Source: Bacteroidota bacterium
Lineage (GTDB): Bacteria > Bacteroidota > Bacteroidia > Cytophagales > Cyclobacteriaceae
Reading direction: 5' to 3'
Assembly: GCA_018267285.1 (NCBI GenBank)
Contig: JAFDYU010000009.1
Location: forward strand, 1-64,000
Length of the DNA stretch: 64,000 bases
This document shows, piece by piece, positions 16,301 to 26,047 of the stretch. The notes below the pieces were generated by a model. The model did no database searches. It saw only the letters and a program-made list of their open reading frames with translations, and was not told where the DNA came from. Position 1 is the first letter of the stretch, and every line of letters begins with the position of its first letter. The position numbers were made by a program, and so were the translations under genes.

Positions 16301-19258
16301 TCAGAAATTACTTCTGCCCCCTTCGTTGATCTGCAAATCGGTCATCATCTTTTGCAGGGCATCTTCGTATTTTTTAGCCAGGTCTTTTTCGTTGTATTCG
16401 TAAAGAGCCCGTTGTAAAATATTGAGCATGGCCAAATTGTTCCGTACATCCGTGCCGTAGGCATCGCCCTCGCGGGTAACGTACGTAAGCATTTCAATGG
16501 CCCTGTCGCCTACGGTTTTGGCCATATCAACCGCCTTTGTTTTTTCGCCTACTTTGAAAAGCAGGTTCACGGTTTCGGCAGCCGTTACATCGTACGGAAC
16601 ACCTGCATCGGGCATTTTTTCGAGCGAGAACACAAGCATCTGTTTGGCCTTTTCCATCTCGCCTTTGTCGATGAGAGCTTGCACAACCGAATTGAACGAG
16701 CTGCGGTGGTTCAGTACAAATCCTTTGTAGTCGTCATTGTAATAAACCTTGGGGTTGTCGAGCCCTCGGTACCGGAATTTTTTCGTCATCACTTCCATAC
16801 TCTTTTCGGTGTCCACCAGATACTCGCGGTCTTTGCGTGGGTTACGCACAGGCAAAATGCGATAGACATTTCCTACCTGCACCGCATACGGGCTTAAATC
16901 AATATTGGTTTGAGCAATGGACGTGGGGTTAAGATAAATGGGTCTGTCCCAGTTACTGTTTACCAATACATCGAGCAATGCCAAGTCTTTTTTCTCCAAG
17001 CCTCCACGCAGTACTCGCAATTTCATTTCATCAACTACTAGGCTGTCCATGCCTTTGGGAATAATTCCTTTGGCAAGCACAGCGCTCTTGTCGATGGGGA
17101 TTGTAATGACCCGGCTCGGCACAATGCTTCGCTCGCCATCGTTGAGTTGCGAATATCTTTTGGCCAGTAAGCCGAGGTATTCTTTGGCATCGATGCTTTT
17201 TATTTTAAGATCGGCATACGGCAGGTAGTCGTTAAGCCCGCCTTGCTGATATTCTTTCAAGGGCAGTGTGTATTTCAACGGCTCCGACTCGTACGCTTTA
17301 CGCATGCTTTGTGCGATGTACCAGTCGGTGTTGTAATAGCTCAACACCAACACGCGGGTGTCGGTGCGGATGCCCTCGGTTTCCTGTGCATACCAAAGTG
17401 GGAACGTGTCGTTATCGCCTCCGGTATAGAGCACGCCCTGTGGGTCGCACGATTCCAGGTAATTCGATGCAGAATCGACAGAGAAGAAACGATCGCTGCG
17501 GTTGTGGTCGTCCCATCCGTCTTTGGCCATCAAAGCAGGAGCTGTCAATCCTAAAATCGTTGCCGTGACGATGGCCGCTTTCCCTTTTAGAAATTTTTCG
17601 AGGAATTCGGCAATGCCGATTACCGCAAGTCCGATCCAAAACGCAAAGGCATAGTAAGAGCCGGCATAAATGTAATCGCGCTCACGGGGTTCGACCGGAG
17701 GAGAATTCAAGTACACTACAATAGCAACACCGGTCATTACAAAAAGCAAGGCCACTACCGCAAAATTTTTAGTGTCTTTGGTGAATTGGTAAAACATACC
17801 GATAAGCCCCAGAATAAATGGGATTGCAAAAAAATTGTTTCGGCCTCGGTTCTCGGCAATAGCCGAAGGTACTTTCTTGAACCAATCGCGCAAGCCAAGC
17901 CAATCAGCACCTTGTTCATCGCTTTCGCGGCCTACAAAATTCCACATGAAATAGCGCATGTACATTTTGCCGATCTGGTGGCGGAACATGAACACAAATT
18001 TGTCTTGTGCAAACGTGGGTTTTTGGTCGGGGGCAAGCCCCATAATGCTGCGGTAGGTTGCTGCGTGGTCGGGGTTCCAGGCGCGCGGCAATAAGGTGGA
18101 TTCGCCCGGTTGGTATTCGTATTCAAATTTGCGTTCGCCTACTTCGTATTTGTCTTTGCCTTTGATGTAGGTTGCTTCTCCGTATTTTACACCGATGGGT
18201 TTAGCGGTAAAATAAGGGCCTGTTAACAAAGGGCGGCTTCCGTATTGCTCGCGTTTCAAATACCGAACAAAGCTCATCGCGTCTTTGGGTGAGTTTTCGT
18301 CAATTAACGTGTTGTAGTTCGAGCGGATTACCACCGTGGCATACGAGCCATACCCGATTAAAATAAAGGCTGTTGCCAACAGGAATGTATTCCACACGGG
18401 TTTGTTTTTTGTGTGTGTGAAATAAATGCCGTAGACGAGCGCCCCGATTACCAACAGCGAAAAGAACAACGCGCCCGAGCCAAAGAAGAGCCCCAGCGAG
18501 TTGACAAAAAACAACTCGAAGTAGCCGGCCAACGTGGGCAAACCGGGCACAATAAAATCATTAATAAATAATACAATGCCTGCACTGAGCGCCAACGTTG
18601 CAATTACGCCCCACCGAGTGGTCTTGAATTTTTTGAAATAATAAATTAAGCCGAGTGCGGGCAGCGTAACGAGGTTGAGCATGTGCACACCTATGGAGAG
18701 GCCAATCATATACGCCACCAGCAAAAGCCATCGGTTGGCTTTGCTTTCGTCTTCAATTACATCCCACTTTAAAACGCCCCACACTACAAAGGCGGTGAAG
18801 AAGGAAGACATGCCGTACACTTCGGCTTCTACGGCCGAAAACCAAAACGAATCGGAAAAGGTATAGGCCAACGAGCCTACCAGCCCTGCTCCCATCAGTA
18901 GCCAAAGCTGATTTTCTTTAATATCGTTGTCGTTTTTTATGCCCATCACTTTGCGGCCAAAAAGAGTGATGGACCAAAACAAAAACAGGATGGTGAAAGC
19001 GCTGGCCAGCACACTCATAAAGTTTATCCAGTACGCTACTTTGGTAACATCGCCCAAGGCCAGAAATGAAAACGCCCGCCCCATCAACAAAAAGAGCGGT
19101 GCACCGGGCGGATGCGGCACCTGCAGTTTGTACGATACCGCAATAAACTCACCGCAATCCCAATAGCTCGCGGTTTCTTCCATCGTTAAAAAATACGTGA
19201 TCAGCGCAACGGCAAAAACCGCCCAACCAAAGATGTTATTCGCTTTCTGAAAATTCAT
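16301..19258 (-). CDS. DUF2723 (GT117/TMEM260-like) large membrane protein
   Basis: 985 residues from the ATG at 19258; 20 further upstream residues are possible but lie before the natural membrane-protein start. The N-terminal half has about a dozen membrane helices and begins with the family block MEETASYWDCGEFIAVSYKLQVPHPPG (key residues E27, D34, E37), which resembles the acidic first loop of GT-C glycosyltransferases. The C-terminal ~450 residues are soluble with helical TPR-like repeats. The family includes human TMEM260, a protein O-mannosyltransferase; a similar lipid-linked-sugar transferase activity here is plausible but inferred. Confidence 0.9.
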   Translation of the reverse strand: MNFQKANNIFGWAVFAVALITYFLTMEETASYWDCGEFIAVSYKLQVPHPPGAPLFLLMGRAFSFLALGDVTKVAYWINFMSVLASAFTILFLFWSITLFGRKVMGIKNDNDIKENQLWLLMGAGLVGSLAYTFSDSFWFSAVEAEVYGMSSFFTAFVVWGVLKWDVIEDESKANRWLLLVAYMIGLSIGVHMLNLVTLPALGLIYYFKKFKTTRWGVIATLALSAGIVLFINDFIVPGLPTLAGYFELFFVNSLGLFFGSGALFFSLLVIGALVYGIYFTHTKNKPVWNTFLLATAFILIGYGSYATVVIRSNYNTLIDENSPKDAMSFVRYLKREQYGSRPLLTGPYFTAKPIGVKYGEATYIKGKDKYEVGERKFEYEYQPGESTLLPRAWNPDHAATYRSIMGLAPDQKPTFAQDKFVFMFRHQIGKMYMRYFMWNFVGRESDEQGADWLGLRDWFKKVPSAIAENRGRNNFFAIPFILGLIGMFYQFTKDTKNFAVVALLFVMTGVAIVVYLNSPPVEPRERDYIYAGSYYAFAFWIGLAVIGIAEFLEKFLKGKAAIVTATILGLTAPALMAKDGWDDHNRSDRFFSVDSASNYLESCDPQGVLYTGGDNDTFPLWYAQETEGIRTDTRVLVLSYYNTDWYIAQSMRKAYESEPLKYTLPLKEYQQGGLNDYLPYADLKIKSIDAKEYLGLLAKRYSQLNDGERSIVPSRVITIPIDKSAVLAKGIIPKGMDSLVVDEMKLRVLRGGLEKKDLALLDVLVNSNWDRPIYLNPTSIAQTNIDLSPYAVQVGNVYRILPVRNPRKDREYLVDTEKSMEVMTKKFRYRGLDNPKVYYNDDYKGFVLNHRSSFNSVVQALIDKGEMEKAKQMLVFSLEKMPDAGVPYDVTAAETVNLLFKVGEKTKAVDMAKTVGDRAIEMLTYVTREGDAYGTDVRNNLAMLNILQRALYEYNEKDLAKKYEDALQKMMTDLQINEGGRSNF

Positions 19259-19360
19259 GGTGTCAAATTGAGTGGCGAAAATAAAGAAAATCATCCGTTG
19301 CAAGCCTTCGGATGACAAATTAAATGTGCTTTAAACCGTGTGGTTGTTTACGTGTTGCCG

Positions 19361-19368
19361 TATTTTCG
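19361..19368 (+). promoter_or_regulatory. Probable -7 box for the aminotransferase gene (one mismatch)
   Basis: TATTTTCG differs from TAnnTTTG at one base and ends four bases before the ATG at 19373, the same geometry as the perfect box of the SemiSWEET gene. It supports the start at 19373 over an in-frame start at 19340. Confidence 0.4.
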
Positions 19369-19372
19369 GGTT

Positions 19373-20482
19373 ATGTCAACCATCCCTTTTTTCTCGTTGC
19401 AGCATCTGCACCGATCCATTCAACGCGAATTATCGCACGCATTCTCGAACGTAATTAAGCAAGGGCGTTTTATTTTGGATCGGGAGGTTGAGTTGTTCGA
19501 AAAAGAATTTGCCGGCTACCACCGCACAAAATACTGCGTTACTGTTGGCAATGGCCACGATGCGCTTCTGATTTCATTGAAAGCACTGGGTATTGGAAAG
19601 GGCGATGAAGTTATTGTGCCCTCGCACACGTTTATGGCCACCTGGCTGGCCGTGGTTAATGCCGGGGCAGTTCCCGTTCCGGTTGAGGTCGATCCGATTA
19701 CCTACACCCTTAACCCCGACTTAATCCGTCATCATCTTTCCCGAAAGGTGAAGGCCATTTTGTCAGTTCACTTGTATGGGCATCCGTGTGAAATGGATAC
19801 CATAAACTCGATCGCAAAGAAAAATAATTTGTTTGTGGTGGAAGACAATGCGCAGGCGCACGGAGCGGTTTTCAAAAACAAAAGGACCGGAAGTTGGGGC
19901 GATTGCAATGCCACCAGTTTTTACCCCACAAAAAACCTGGGCGCACTTGGCGATGGCGGTGCCATTCTCACCCACCATAAAACGCAGTTTGATTTTGCCA
20001 AAACCTTTCGAAATTACGGGACTTTAACAAAAAATGTATATGCCTCTGAAGGTATCAATTCAAGACTCGATGAACTGCAGGCGGCCATCCTTCGCGTAAA
20101 GCTGAAACATCTTGATAAAACCAATGAAGCCAGAAAAAAGAACGCCCGAATTTATTTTGAACTGCTAAAGGATGTTGGAGATGTGGTTTTGCCTCCTTCG
20201 GAAAATAAGTTTGCTCAACCGGTCTATCATCAGTTTGTCATTCAGACTGCTTATCGCGACAAGCTGAGGAATTTCTTAGAAAAGAAAGGAATAGAAACGG
20301 TCATTCATTATCCAATGCCTATCCACCTTCAACCCGCTTTTGCCCATCTACGTCTAAAAAAGGGGAGCCTGCCCGCAGCCGAAAAAATATCAAAACAAAT
20401 ATTGAGTTTGCCCATCTGGCCGGGATTAAAACCAGGAGAAATTGAGTTCGTGGCAAAAACCATTCGAACGTTTTATTTGTAA
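19373..20482 (+). CDS. DegT/DnrJ/EryC1/StrS-family sugar aminotransferase
   Basis: 369 residues from the ATG at 19373 (MSTIPFFSLQ). The PLP-binding Lys is K187 in SFYPTKNLGALGDGGAI; other family blocks are GNGHDALLISLKALGIGKGDEVIVPSHTF and VVEDNAQAHGA. These enzymes transaminate nucleotide-activated keto-sugars, here probably a dTDP- or GDP-linked 3- or 4-keto-6-deoxy sugar, giving an amino sugar for surface glycans. It sits 2 kb to the left of the polysaccharide locus and may feed it, but no dedicated dehydratase or acetyltransferase is adjacent. Confidence 0.92.
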   Translation: MSTIPFFSLQHLHRSIQRELSHAFSNVIKQGRFILDREVELFEKEFAGYHRTKYCVTVGNGHDALLISLKALGIGKGDEVIVPSHTFMATWLAVVNAGAVPVPVEVDPITYTLNPDLIRHHLSRKVKAILSVHLYGHPCEMDTINSIAKKNNLFVVEDNAQAHGAVFKNKRTGSWGDCNATSFYPTKNLGALGDGGAILTHHKTQFDFAKTFRNYGTLTKNVYASEGINSRLDELQAAILRVKLKHLDKTNEARKKNARIYFELLKDVGDVVLPPSENKFAQPVYHQFVIQTAYRDKLRNFLEKKGIETVIHYPMPIHLQPAFAHLRLKKGSLPAAEKISKQILSLPIWPGLKPGEIEFVAKTIRTFYL

Positions 20483-21111
20483 ACCGCGATGTAAAACAAA
20501 AGCCAAAGAACAAAAATCAAAATATAAGAAGTCGAAACAATCCACCACGTGGCGCGCTGTTGCTTGTGCGCCTGAAACGCATAATGATTGACGCCTTTCA
20601 CCAGCATAAAAACATAAATTACTTCAAACACACTTAATGCCCGCAACGGATACCCAAAACGTTTATCAATAGTATACGGATCAAAAAAATTCATCAGCGA
20701 AAACGGGTAAAAAGATTGAACTTCCCGCAAGCCGGGGTCTGTTTGTATCGTTAGAAACCAGATTATTTTAATCAGCTCGGGTAGGATGAAAGTAAACTCG
20801 GCCACCATAACCACGCCCCAACATTGACCAAACGAGATGCGGTAGCCAAATAAAAAACAGCCCACCCACAGCACAAACCCGATGATGGTAAATTTCCATA
20901 AATAAATAAAAGGGATTGAGAAAAACTGAAGTGTGCCGATTAGTTGAAGAATCATTCCTTCCGGCCGGTCTTGAAGAAACTCAAAGGCTGCGGTTTCGTA
21001 TTCAATAAAAAATTTTTTGATGTAGAGCAACAAAACCGAGATTAAACAAAGAGTTACAAAGGTTAGTCTTTTATCGGCAGAAAATAATGAAGTTTGTGGC
21101 TGGTCTTGCAT
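20473..21111 (-). CDS. Polytopic membrane protein, Yip1-like
   Basis: 212 residues with about five hydrophobic helices (roughly 15-32, 53-68, 72-90, 98-118, 160-178, and 188-210). The spacing of helices and the short loops resemble YIP1-domain proteins of bacteria, but no diagnostic motif is visible and the assignment is weak. It converges on the aminotransferase gene with a 10-bp overlap at the ends and is divergent from the TPR gene. Confidence 0.6.
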   Translation of the reverse strand: MQDQPQTSLFSADKRLTFVTLCLISVLLLYIKKFFIEYETAAFEFLQDRPEGMILQLIGTLQFFSIPFIYLWKFTIIGFVLWVGCFLFGYRISFGQCWGVVMVAEFTFILPELIKIIWFLTIQTDPGLREVQSFYPFSLMNFFDPYTIDKRFGYPLRALSVFEVIYVFMLVKGVNHYAFQAHKQQRATWWIVSTSYILIFVLWLLFYIAVYK

Positions 21112-21211
21112 GACTCAAAGATGAATTATTTTTTAGTATTGAATGGAAGGAGTGGCAAAAACATGTTTTTTTAAGAACCCACGGTCTTTAACGATTGGTT
21201 TCGGGGAGCAG

Positions 21212-22450
21212 ATGCATACCACAGCATCGAGAGCTTTGTATCCTAAAACCAAAATCCGGAATTTCTTGTTGCTAACGCTTTTATTTTTTTTGGGTTTCAA
21301 TTTTTTGATTACCGCGCAGCTAAAAAAAGACACGACCGTAATATTGATTTCCGATCTATCGGTGCAGCTTGAAACCACCGCGGCCATGAACTACCTCTAC
21401 AATTTTAAATTCGATAAGGCCGAAGAACAGTTAAGAGATGTTAAAGAAAAATACAAATGGCATCCGCTGCCCTATTTTCTGGCGGGGCTGGCCGAGTGGT
21501 GGAAAATTATGCCCAACCTGAAAGTAACCAAGTATGACGAGAAATTTCTTACGTACATGGATAGCGCCATACTCATTGCCGAAAACTTACACAAACATTA
21601 TCCCGAATACCGGATTGAGGCCGCTTTTTTTCTGGCCGCTGCGCACGGCTTTAAGGGCGAACTGTATGCAGACGAAAGCCGAAAAAACTGGATGAAGGCT
21701 GCCAGCGAAGGCAAAGCCGCCCTGAAGTATTTGGAAGAATGCCACGAAAAAAAATATCTCAGTCCCGAGCTTTTGTTTGGCGATGCACTATTTAATTATT
21801 TCCGCGAGTGGGTGCCAGAAAATTACAAATCGTTGAAGCCCGTTTTTTGGTTTTTCAGGCATGGCGATAAAAAACTTGGGCTGGAGCAACTTAAAGAAGT
21901 TTCGTACAACGCCTTTTATACGCGCACCGAAGCCATGGTGTGGCTCATGCGCATTTTGGCGGGCTATGAAAACGACCCGCAACGAGCCCTGCAAATTGCA
22001 ACCTACCTGTATCAAACCTATCCGGACAACGCCTACTTTCACCGTTATTATGCGCGGATGCTTTACTCGCAGGGCATGCAGCCGCAGATGGAGATAGAAT
22101 GCAAAAAGATACTGGAGCGCATTGATAGCGGCAAGGTGGGCTACGAAGCGGTGAGTGGCCGATATGCGGCTTTCTTTCTGGGCCAGATGAACGAATTCAG
22201 GCGCAAGCTTGACGATGCCAAAAAATATTATTTGATGAGCGTAAAATTTTCGGAAGAAGCCAAGGCTACCGAATCCGGCTATTATCTCTATTCTTTGATT
22301 TCGCTGGGCGAAATCGCCACCAAACAAAAAGACAAGGTTCTGGCAAAAAAATATTTTAAAGAAGTGCAGAAACACTCCGGCCGCAAAGACGAAGCCTACC
22401 AGGATGCCAAGCGGAGGTTGAAGAAATTGGAAAAGGCGAGTAAGGATTAA
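21212..22450 (+). CDS. Secreted TPR-repeat protein
   Basis: 412 residues from the ATG at 21212, which gives a basic N-region and hydrophobic segment (KTKIRNFLLLTLLFFLGFNFLITAQ) ending in a signal-peptidase-like site; an ATG at 21143 would add 23 residues ahead of it. The rest is helical with repeated TPR-like pairs (for example AMNYLYNFKFDKAEEQLRDV, ALQIATYLYQTYPDNAYF, SLGEIATKQKDKVLAKKYFKE). TPR arrays bind partner proteins, and the partner is unknown. It marks the left flank of the polysaccharide locus. Confidence 0.75.
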   Translation: MHTTASRALYPKTKIRNFLLLTLLFFLGFNFLITAQLKKDTTVILISDLSVQLETTAAMNYLYNFKFDKAEEQLRDVKEKYKWHPLPYFLAGLAEWWKIMPNLKVTKYDEKFLTYMDSAILIAENLHKHYPEYRIEAAFFLAAAHGFKGELYADESRKNWMKAASEGKAALKYLEECHEKKYLSPELLFGDALFNYFREWVPENYKSLKPVFWFFRHGDKKLGLEQLKEVSYNAFYTRTEAMVWLMRILAGYENDPQRALQIATYLYQTYPDNAYFHRYYARMLYSQGMQPQMEIECKKILERIDSGKVGYEAVSGRYAAFFLGQMNEFRRKLDDAKKYYLMSVKFSEEAKATESGYYLYSLISLGEIATKQKDKVLAKKYFKEVQKHSGRKDEAYQDAKRRLKKLEKASKD

Positions 22451-22472
22451 GGACTTCTTATAACTTTACAAA

Positions 22473-23342
22473 ATGACTGGGACAGAGCGATTTGATAGCT
22501 GTTTGCTGTGCGGTGGTAGAAGATTACGCTTTATGCGAGGTTATGAAAAGGATCATATATTTCTGTGTTTGTCCTGTGGATTTGTTTTCTGTCAAGTAAA
22601 GCCCAGCGAAGAAGTATTGAATAAACATTACAGTCAATACCCACGAGCCCGCTCTATTGGAGAGATTACTCTAAAAAGATACGATTCCCTTCTGGATTCA
22701 TTCGAGCTCTATAGAAAAAACAATAACATGATTGATGTTGGCTGTGGAGATGGACATTTCCTGGCAGCTGCAAAAAAGAGAGGCTGGAATGTTTTTGGAA
22801 CTGAGTTCACACAGGAAGCGATAGAAGTATGCGAAGGGAAGGGAATACGAATGACAAAGGGGTCAATGTCGGAACAACTATATTCACCTGGCACTTTTGA
22901 TATCGTTACTTCATTTGAGGTGATTGAGCATATCAATACACCTCAGAGTGAAGCCAAAATTTTCAATTTTATTTTAAGGCAAGGTGGCGTTGCATACGTA
23001 ACAACTCCAAATTTCAATTCAATTTCTAGAAACATCTTAGGTCCAAAATGGAACATTATTGAATATCCAGAGCATTTGAGCTATTATACTCCCAAAACTT
23101 TGACTCGGCTATTTGAGCAAAACAATTTTAAAATGGTTGAAATAAGTACGACAGGAATATCGTTTGATCGATTTCACAACAGCGGATCGAATCAAGGGAA
23201 TGCCTCCCTTGGCGCTGACGAACAACTAAGGCAAAAGGCAGAGAACAAGATTGTATTTAAGATGCTGAAGAGTGTCATTAATCATGCTCTTAACCTCACC
23301 TCAAAGGGTGATTCTCTAAAAGCTTTATTTAAAAAGAATTAG
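22473..23342 (+). CDS. Class I SAM methyltransferase with N-terminal zinc-ribbon motif
   Basis: 289 residues. Cys pairs C10-x2-C13 and C32-x2-C35 (SCLLCGG, LCLSCGF) make a small zinc-ribbon-like N-terminus, as in sugar C-methyltransferases and related Methyltransf_23 proteins. SAM motif I is MIDVGCGDGHFL (86-97), followed by FDIVTSFEVIEHI. This architecture is common in polysaccharide loci, where the enzyme methylates a sugar or a glycan end. It is the first gene of the AT-rich region. A one-mismatch -7 box, TAACTTTA (22461-22468), ends four bases before the ATG. Confidence 0.85.
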   Translation: MTGTERFDSCLLCGGRRLRFMRGYEKDHIFLCLSCGFVFCQVKPSEEVLNKHYSQYPRARSIGEITLKRYDSLLDSFELYRKNNNMIDVGCGDGHFLAAAKKRGWNVFGTEFTQEAIEVCEGKGIRMTKGSMSEQLYSPGTFDIVTSFEVIEHINTPQSEAKIFNFILRQGGVAYVTTPNFNSISRNILGPKWNIIEYPEHLSYYTPKTLTRLFEQNNFKMVEISTTGISFDRFHNSGSNQGNASLGADEQLRQKAENKIVFKMLKSVINHALNLTSKGDSLKALFKKN

Positions 23343-23346
23343 TAGC

Positions 23347-24666
23347 ATGGAATTACGTGATCTTATTTTCACGCCTTTGGTTATTGTGCTGGTTTATCTG
23401 GCCGCATATATCCTTCGGCCAAGGATCACTAATGAATTTACCAGAAGGTATTTCTTCCCAGCATTGACAGTTAGAATAATTGGAGCTTTGTCGGTGGGCT
23501 TCATCTACCAGTTTTATTACCCGGGAGGAGACACTTTTACTTATCACAAATTGGGCAGCCGTGTGCTTTGGGAAGCATTCATGAAATCTCCGTCAATCGG
23601 TATCGACCTTTTCTTTCGAGAAAAAGGTGTACTTGGATCGTATGTTTACTATTCAAAGCTTGAACTTTTCAATGATCCTGCTTCCTATACTGTAACACAA
23701 ATTGCGTTCGTATTCGATTTGTTCACTTTTTCAAGTTACTCTGCAACAGCGGTCTTGTTTTCTGTGATAGGTTTTCTTGGCTCTTGGCTAATGTTCCTTG
23801 CATTCTTTGAAATGTACCCTTCTCTTCGCAATTCCATTGCTCTTTCTACTTTATTTATTCCTTCGGTAATATTTTGGGGCTCTGGACTTTTGAAGGATAC
23901 ACTAACGTACGCATCGGTCGGTGCTGCACTCTATTCCTGTCATCATCTCTTCATTAAAAAAAAATATAGCTACGGGAAAGTAGTTCTCTTAATAGTTTCA
24001 TTCTTCCTCCTGTACAAAATCAAAATTTATATTTTGCTGACTTTTGTTCCTTCTCTGATTCTGTGGGTTTTCTTTGAAAATCTGGCACACATTCGGAACA
24101 AAATTACGCGAGTCTTTGCTGCTCCAGCAGTAACAGTAATTGCCTTTGCGCTTTCAATGTTCGCTATATTGAAGGCAGGTGAGGACAACCCCAAATATTC
24201 ATACTCTAAACTTGCCAAAACTGCTCAGGTTACTGCATATGATATTAGGTATTGGTCAGGTAAAGGAGCTGGTTCAGGATACACTTTGGGCGAGCTTGAT
24301 GGTACTTTTGGCTCAATGATTGCATTAGCACCTAGTGCTGTTGTAGTTTCGCTCTTTAGGCCATTTATCTGGGAAGTCAATAATCCTTTGATGCTAATTT
24401 CTTCAATAGAGGCCACACTGCTTCTACTGTTACTTGTGTTTGTTTTAATTCGAAGCAATTTTTTTCTGTTAAAGTCACTAACTCACCCAACTGTCATTTT
24501 TTGTCTTGGTTTTTCATTAATTTTTGCTTTTGCTGTGGGCGTTTCTACATATAATTTTGGGTCGTTGGTTCGATATAAAATTCCACTCCTGCCTTTTTTT
24601 ATGATTGCTTTGATATTAATTGATGATTTGTCGCGTAAAGAACGAATTAGGAAATTCTCGAGCTAA
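23347..24666 (+). CDS. Polytopic membrane protein of the polysaccharide locus
   Basis: 439 residues with about ten to eleven membrane helices and no soluble domain. It is not matched to a named family with confidence; size and topology are those of GT-C glycosyltransferases, O-antigen polymerases or EpsG-like proteins, and the periplasmic loop after the second helix carries acidic residues (YPGGDTFTYHKLG). It starts 4 bp after the methyltransferase gene and is surely co-transcribed with it. A polymerase or glycosyltransferase role is an inference from context. Confidence 0.7.
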   Translation: MELRDLIFTPLVIVLVYLAAYILRPRITNEFTRRYFFPALTVRIIGALSVGFIYQFYYPGGDTFTYHKLGSRVLWEAFMKSPSIGIDLFFREKGVLGSYVYYSKLELFNDPASYTVTQIAFVFDLFTFSSYSATAVLFSVIGFLGSWLMFLAFFEMYPSLRNSIALSTLFIPSVIFWGSGLLKDTLTYASVGAALYSCHHLFIKKKYSYGKVVLLIVSFFLLYKIKIYILLTFVPSLILWVFFENLAHIRNKITRVFAAPAVTVIAFALSMFAILKAGEDNPKYSYSKLAKTAQVTAYDIRYWSGKGAGSGYTLGELDGTFGSMIALAPSAVVVSLFRPFIWEVNNPLMLISSIEATLLLLLLVFVLIRSNFFLLKSLTHPTVIFCLGFSLIFAFAVGVSTYNFGSLVRYKIPLLPFFMIALILIDDLSRKERIRKFSS

Positions 24667-24679
24667 ACCTACTGCTGTG

Positions 24680-24891
24680 TTCAAGTAATAAGTGCAACAG
24701 GTGATTTTCTTTCAAATACAAAGATGTAAGCCATATAAAAGAAGTAAAGGGCAAGGTGAATTTCGATTTTTCCTTTGTCTTTTAAAGGAAATCGAAACCC
24801 TTGACTTCTTTTATATGGCTTTAAAACCAGCATTTGAGAGGAAAATCACCTATTCTGAAAATCTTTGAAGTTGTTGAACTTATTAGTTGAA
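24680..24891. repeat. Large imperfect palindrome (~212 bp) between convergent genes
   Basis: The whole intergenic region is an inverted repeat in nested blocks. The innermost arms are the 17-bp perfect AGCCATATAAAAGAAGT (24729-24745) with its complement at 24804-24820, extended inward by matching TTTCGATTT/CCTTT blocks. Middle arms AGGTGATTTTC (24699-24709) match 24841-24851. Outer arms 24680-24699 match 24872-24891 at about 18 of 20 bases. It ends exactly where both flanking coding sequences end. It could act as a strong bidirectional terminator, or be a MITE-like or palindromic repetitive element; it encodes no protein. Confidence 0.85.
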
Positions 24892-24892
24892 C

Positions 24893-25978
24893 TTAGAACT
24901 TCGTAAACAAGCCAAGAAATAATTTTTTGTTTGAATTTACCGAGTACTTCTGCTCGACAGTCTTTTTTCCAGCCACTCCTAATTGTTGTCGCAATTCTTT
25001 GCTTTCAATTAGTGCAGACAGCATCTTCTTCCATTCATAATCATTGTTTGCTATATAGCCGTTTACGCCCTGATCGATTATGGATGGGTTTGCACCAACA
25101 GGTGAAGCTACTGTTGGAATTTGAAGAGCCATGTACTGCAGTATTTTAAACCCGCACTTGCCTCGGGTCCATTCGTCATCAGGTAAAGGCATAATCCCTA
25201 TATCAAATTGTGATAGATCTATAATTTCAGTTTGCAAACTCCACAGTTTAAAATGCATGCGCTCTAAATTGAATTTCGGTGGCTGATCAGCAATAAACCA
25301 AAATTCAACAAACGGAAATTTTTTTTCAATTGAGATCAACACTTGCTCAATTTCATTCAAATATTTGAGGGTTGAATGCGAGCCTGTCCAGCCAATCACG
25401 ACTCTTTGACTTGAAATTGATTGCCTATCAGCTCCGTGAAATTGATGAGTATTTTCTGTATCTATTGTGGTTGGGTTAACCACTACATTTTCATTAAAGC
25501 GTTTAGCATAAGCTGCCAGGTAGGGGTTTCCTGTGCTAACCTTATAACTCCATTTACAAATACTAGACACTTTTTTTCTCCACCGAATCGTACGCTCCAA
25601 CCAGTGTTCATTGGTTTTATCTGTGAGCCAAATGGCATCATCAAAATCATAAATGATTTTTTTCTGGAAAACTTTTGCAATAATCCATTCAAAAATAGGC
25701 GGGCCAATCGGTGCACATTCACGATGGATAAATATAAAATCAACTGGAATAGCTTTAAATATGGCTACAAAACGTCTAAGAAATCCTGATGAGAGTAGTA
25801 TCAATTTGAGAAAGGAATTCCCTTTTTTGAAAAAAATCTTCCAGTTTTGAGAGCTTAAAAACGATTGCACCTCAAATTTTGAGTGCTCATTGGAAAGCAA
25901 AAAGAAGTATTGCTCGAAGCGGAATCGTTGTGAGGGTGATTCACCTAACGGATAGGGAACAAAGAAAAGAATTTTCAT
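24893..25978 (-). CDS. Glycosyltransferase, GT-B fold (GT4-like)
   Basis: 361 residues from the ATG at 25978 (MKILFFVPYPLGESPSQRFR), preferred over a much earlier in-frame start at 26179 that would run through the promoter and into the opposite gene. The C-terminal nucleotide-sugar domain shows GWTGSHSTLKYL, then MPLPDDEWTRGKCGFKILQYMA with the family's acidic and glycine positions and SPVGANPSIIDQG. It probably adds a sugar to the polysaccharide made by this locus. It is the only gene of the locus on the minus strand and is divergent from the ABC transporter permease. Confidence 0.85.
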   Translation of the reverse strand: MKILFFVPYPLGESPSQRFRFEQYFFLLSNEHSKFEVQSFLSSQNWKIFFKKGNSFLKLILLSSGFLRRFVAIFKAIPVDFIFIHRECAPIGPPIFEWIIAKVFQKKIIYDFDDAIWLTDKTNEHWLERTIRWRKKVSSICKWSYKVSTGNPYLAAYAKRFNENVVVNPTTIDTENTHQFHGADRQSISSQRVVIGWTGSHSTLKYLNEIEQVLISIEKKFPFVEFWFIADQPPKFNLERMHFKLWSLQTEIIDLSQFDIGIMPLPDDEWTRGKCGFKILQYMALQIPTVASPVGANPSIIDQGVNGYIANNDYEWKKMLSALIESKELRQQLGVAGKKTVEQKYSVNSNKKLFLGLFTKF

Positions 25979-25990
25979 GCTAACTTGCCG

Positions 25991-25998
25991 CAAAATTA
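25991..25998 (-). promoter_or_regulatory. Bacteroidota -7 box for the minus-strand glycosyltransferase
   Basis: The minus strand reads TAATTTTG, a perfect TAnnTTTG, ending 12 bases before the ATG at 25978. It supports that start over the longer frame beginning at 26179. Confidence 0.6.
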
Positions 25999-26047
25999 AA
26001 GAACCAAAAAATATTTTTTCTTCGCAAGTTGCTGAATATAAATTACT

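Noticed and set aside
24680-24891. Insertion sequence with terminal inverted repeats
   Set aside because: There is no transposase frame between the arms and no target-site duplication could be seen; the arms together make up nearly all of the region.
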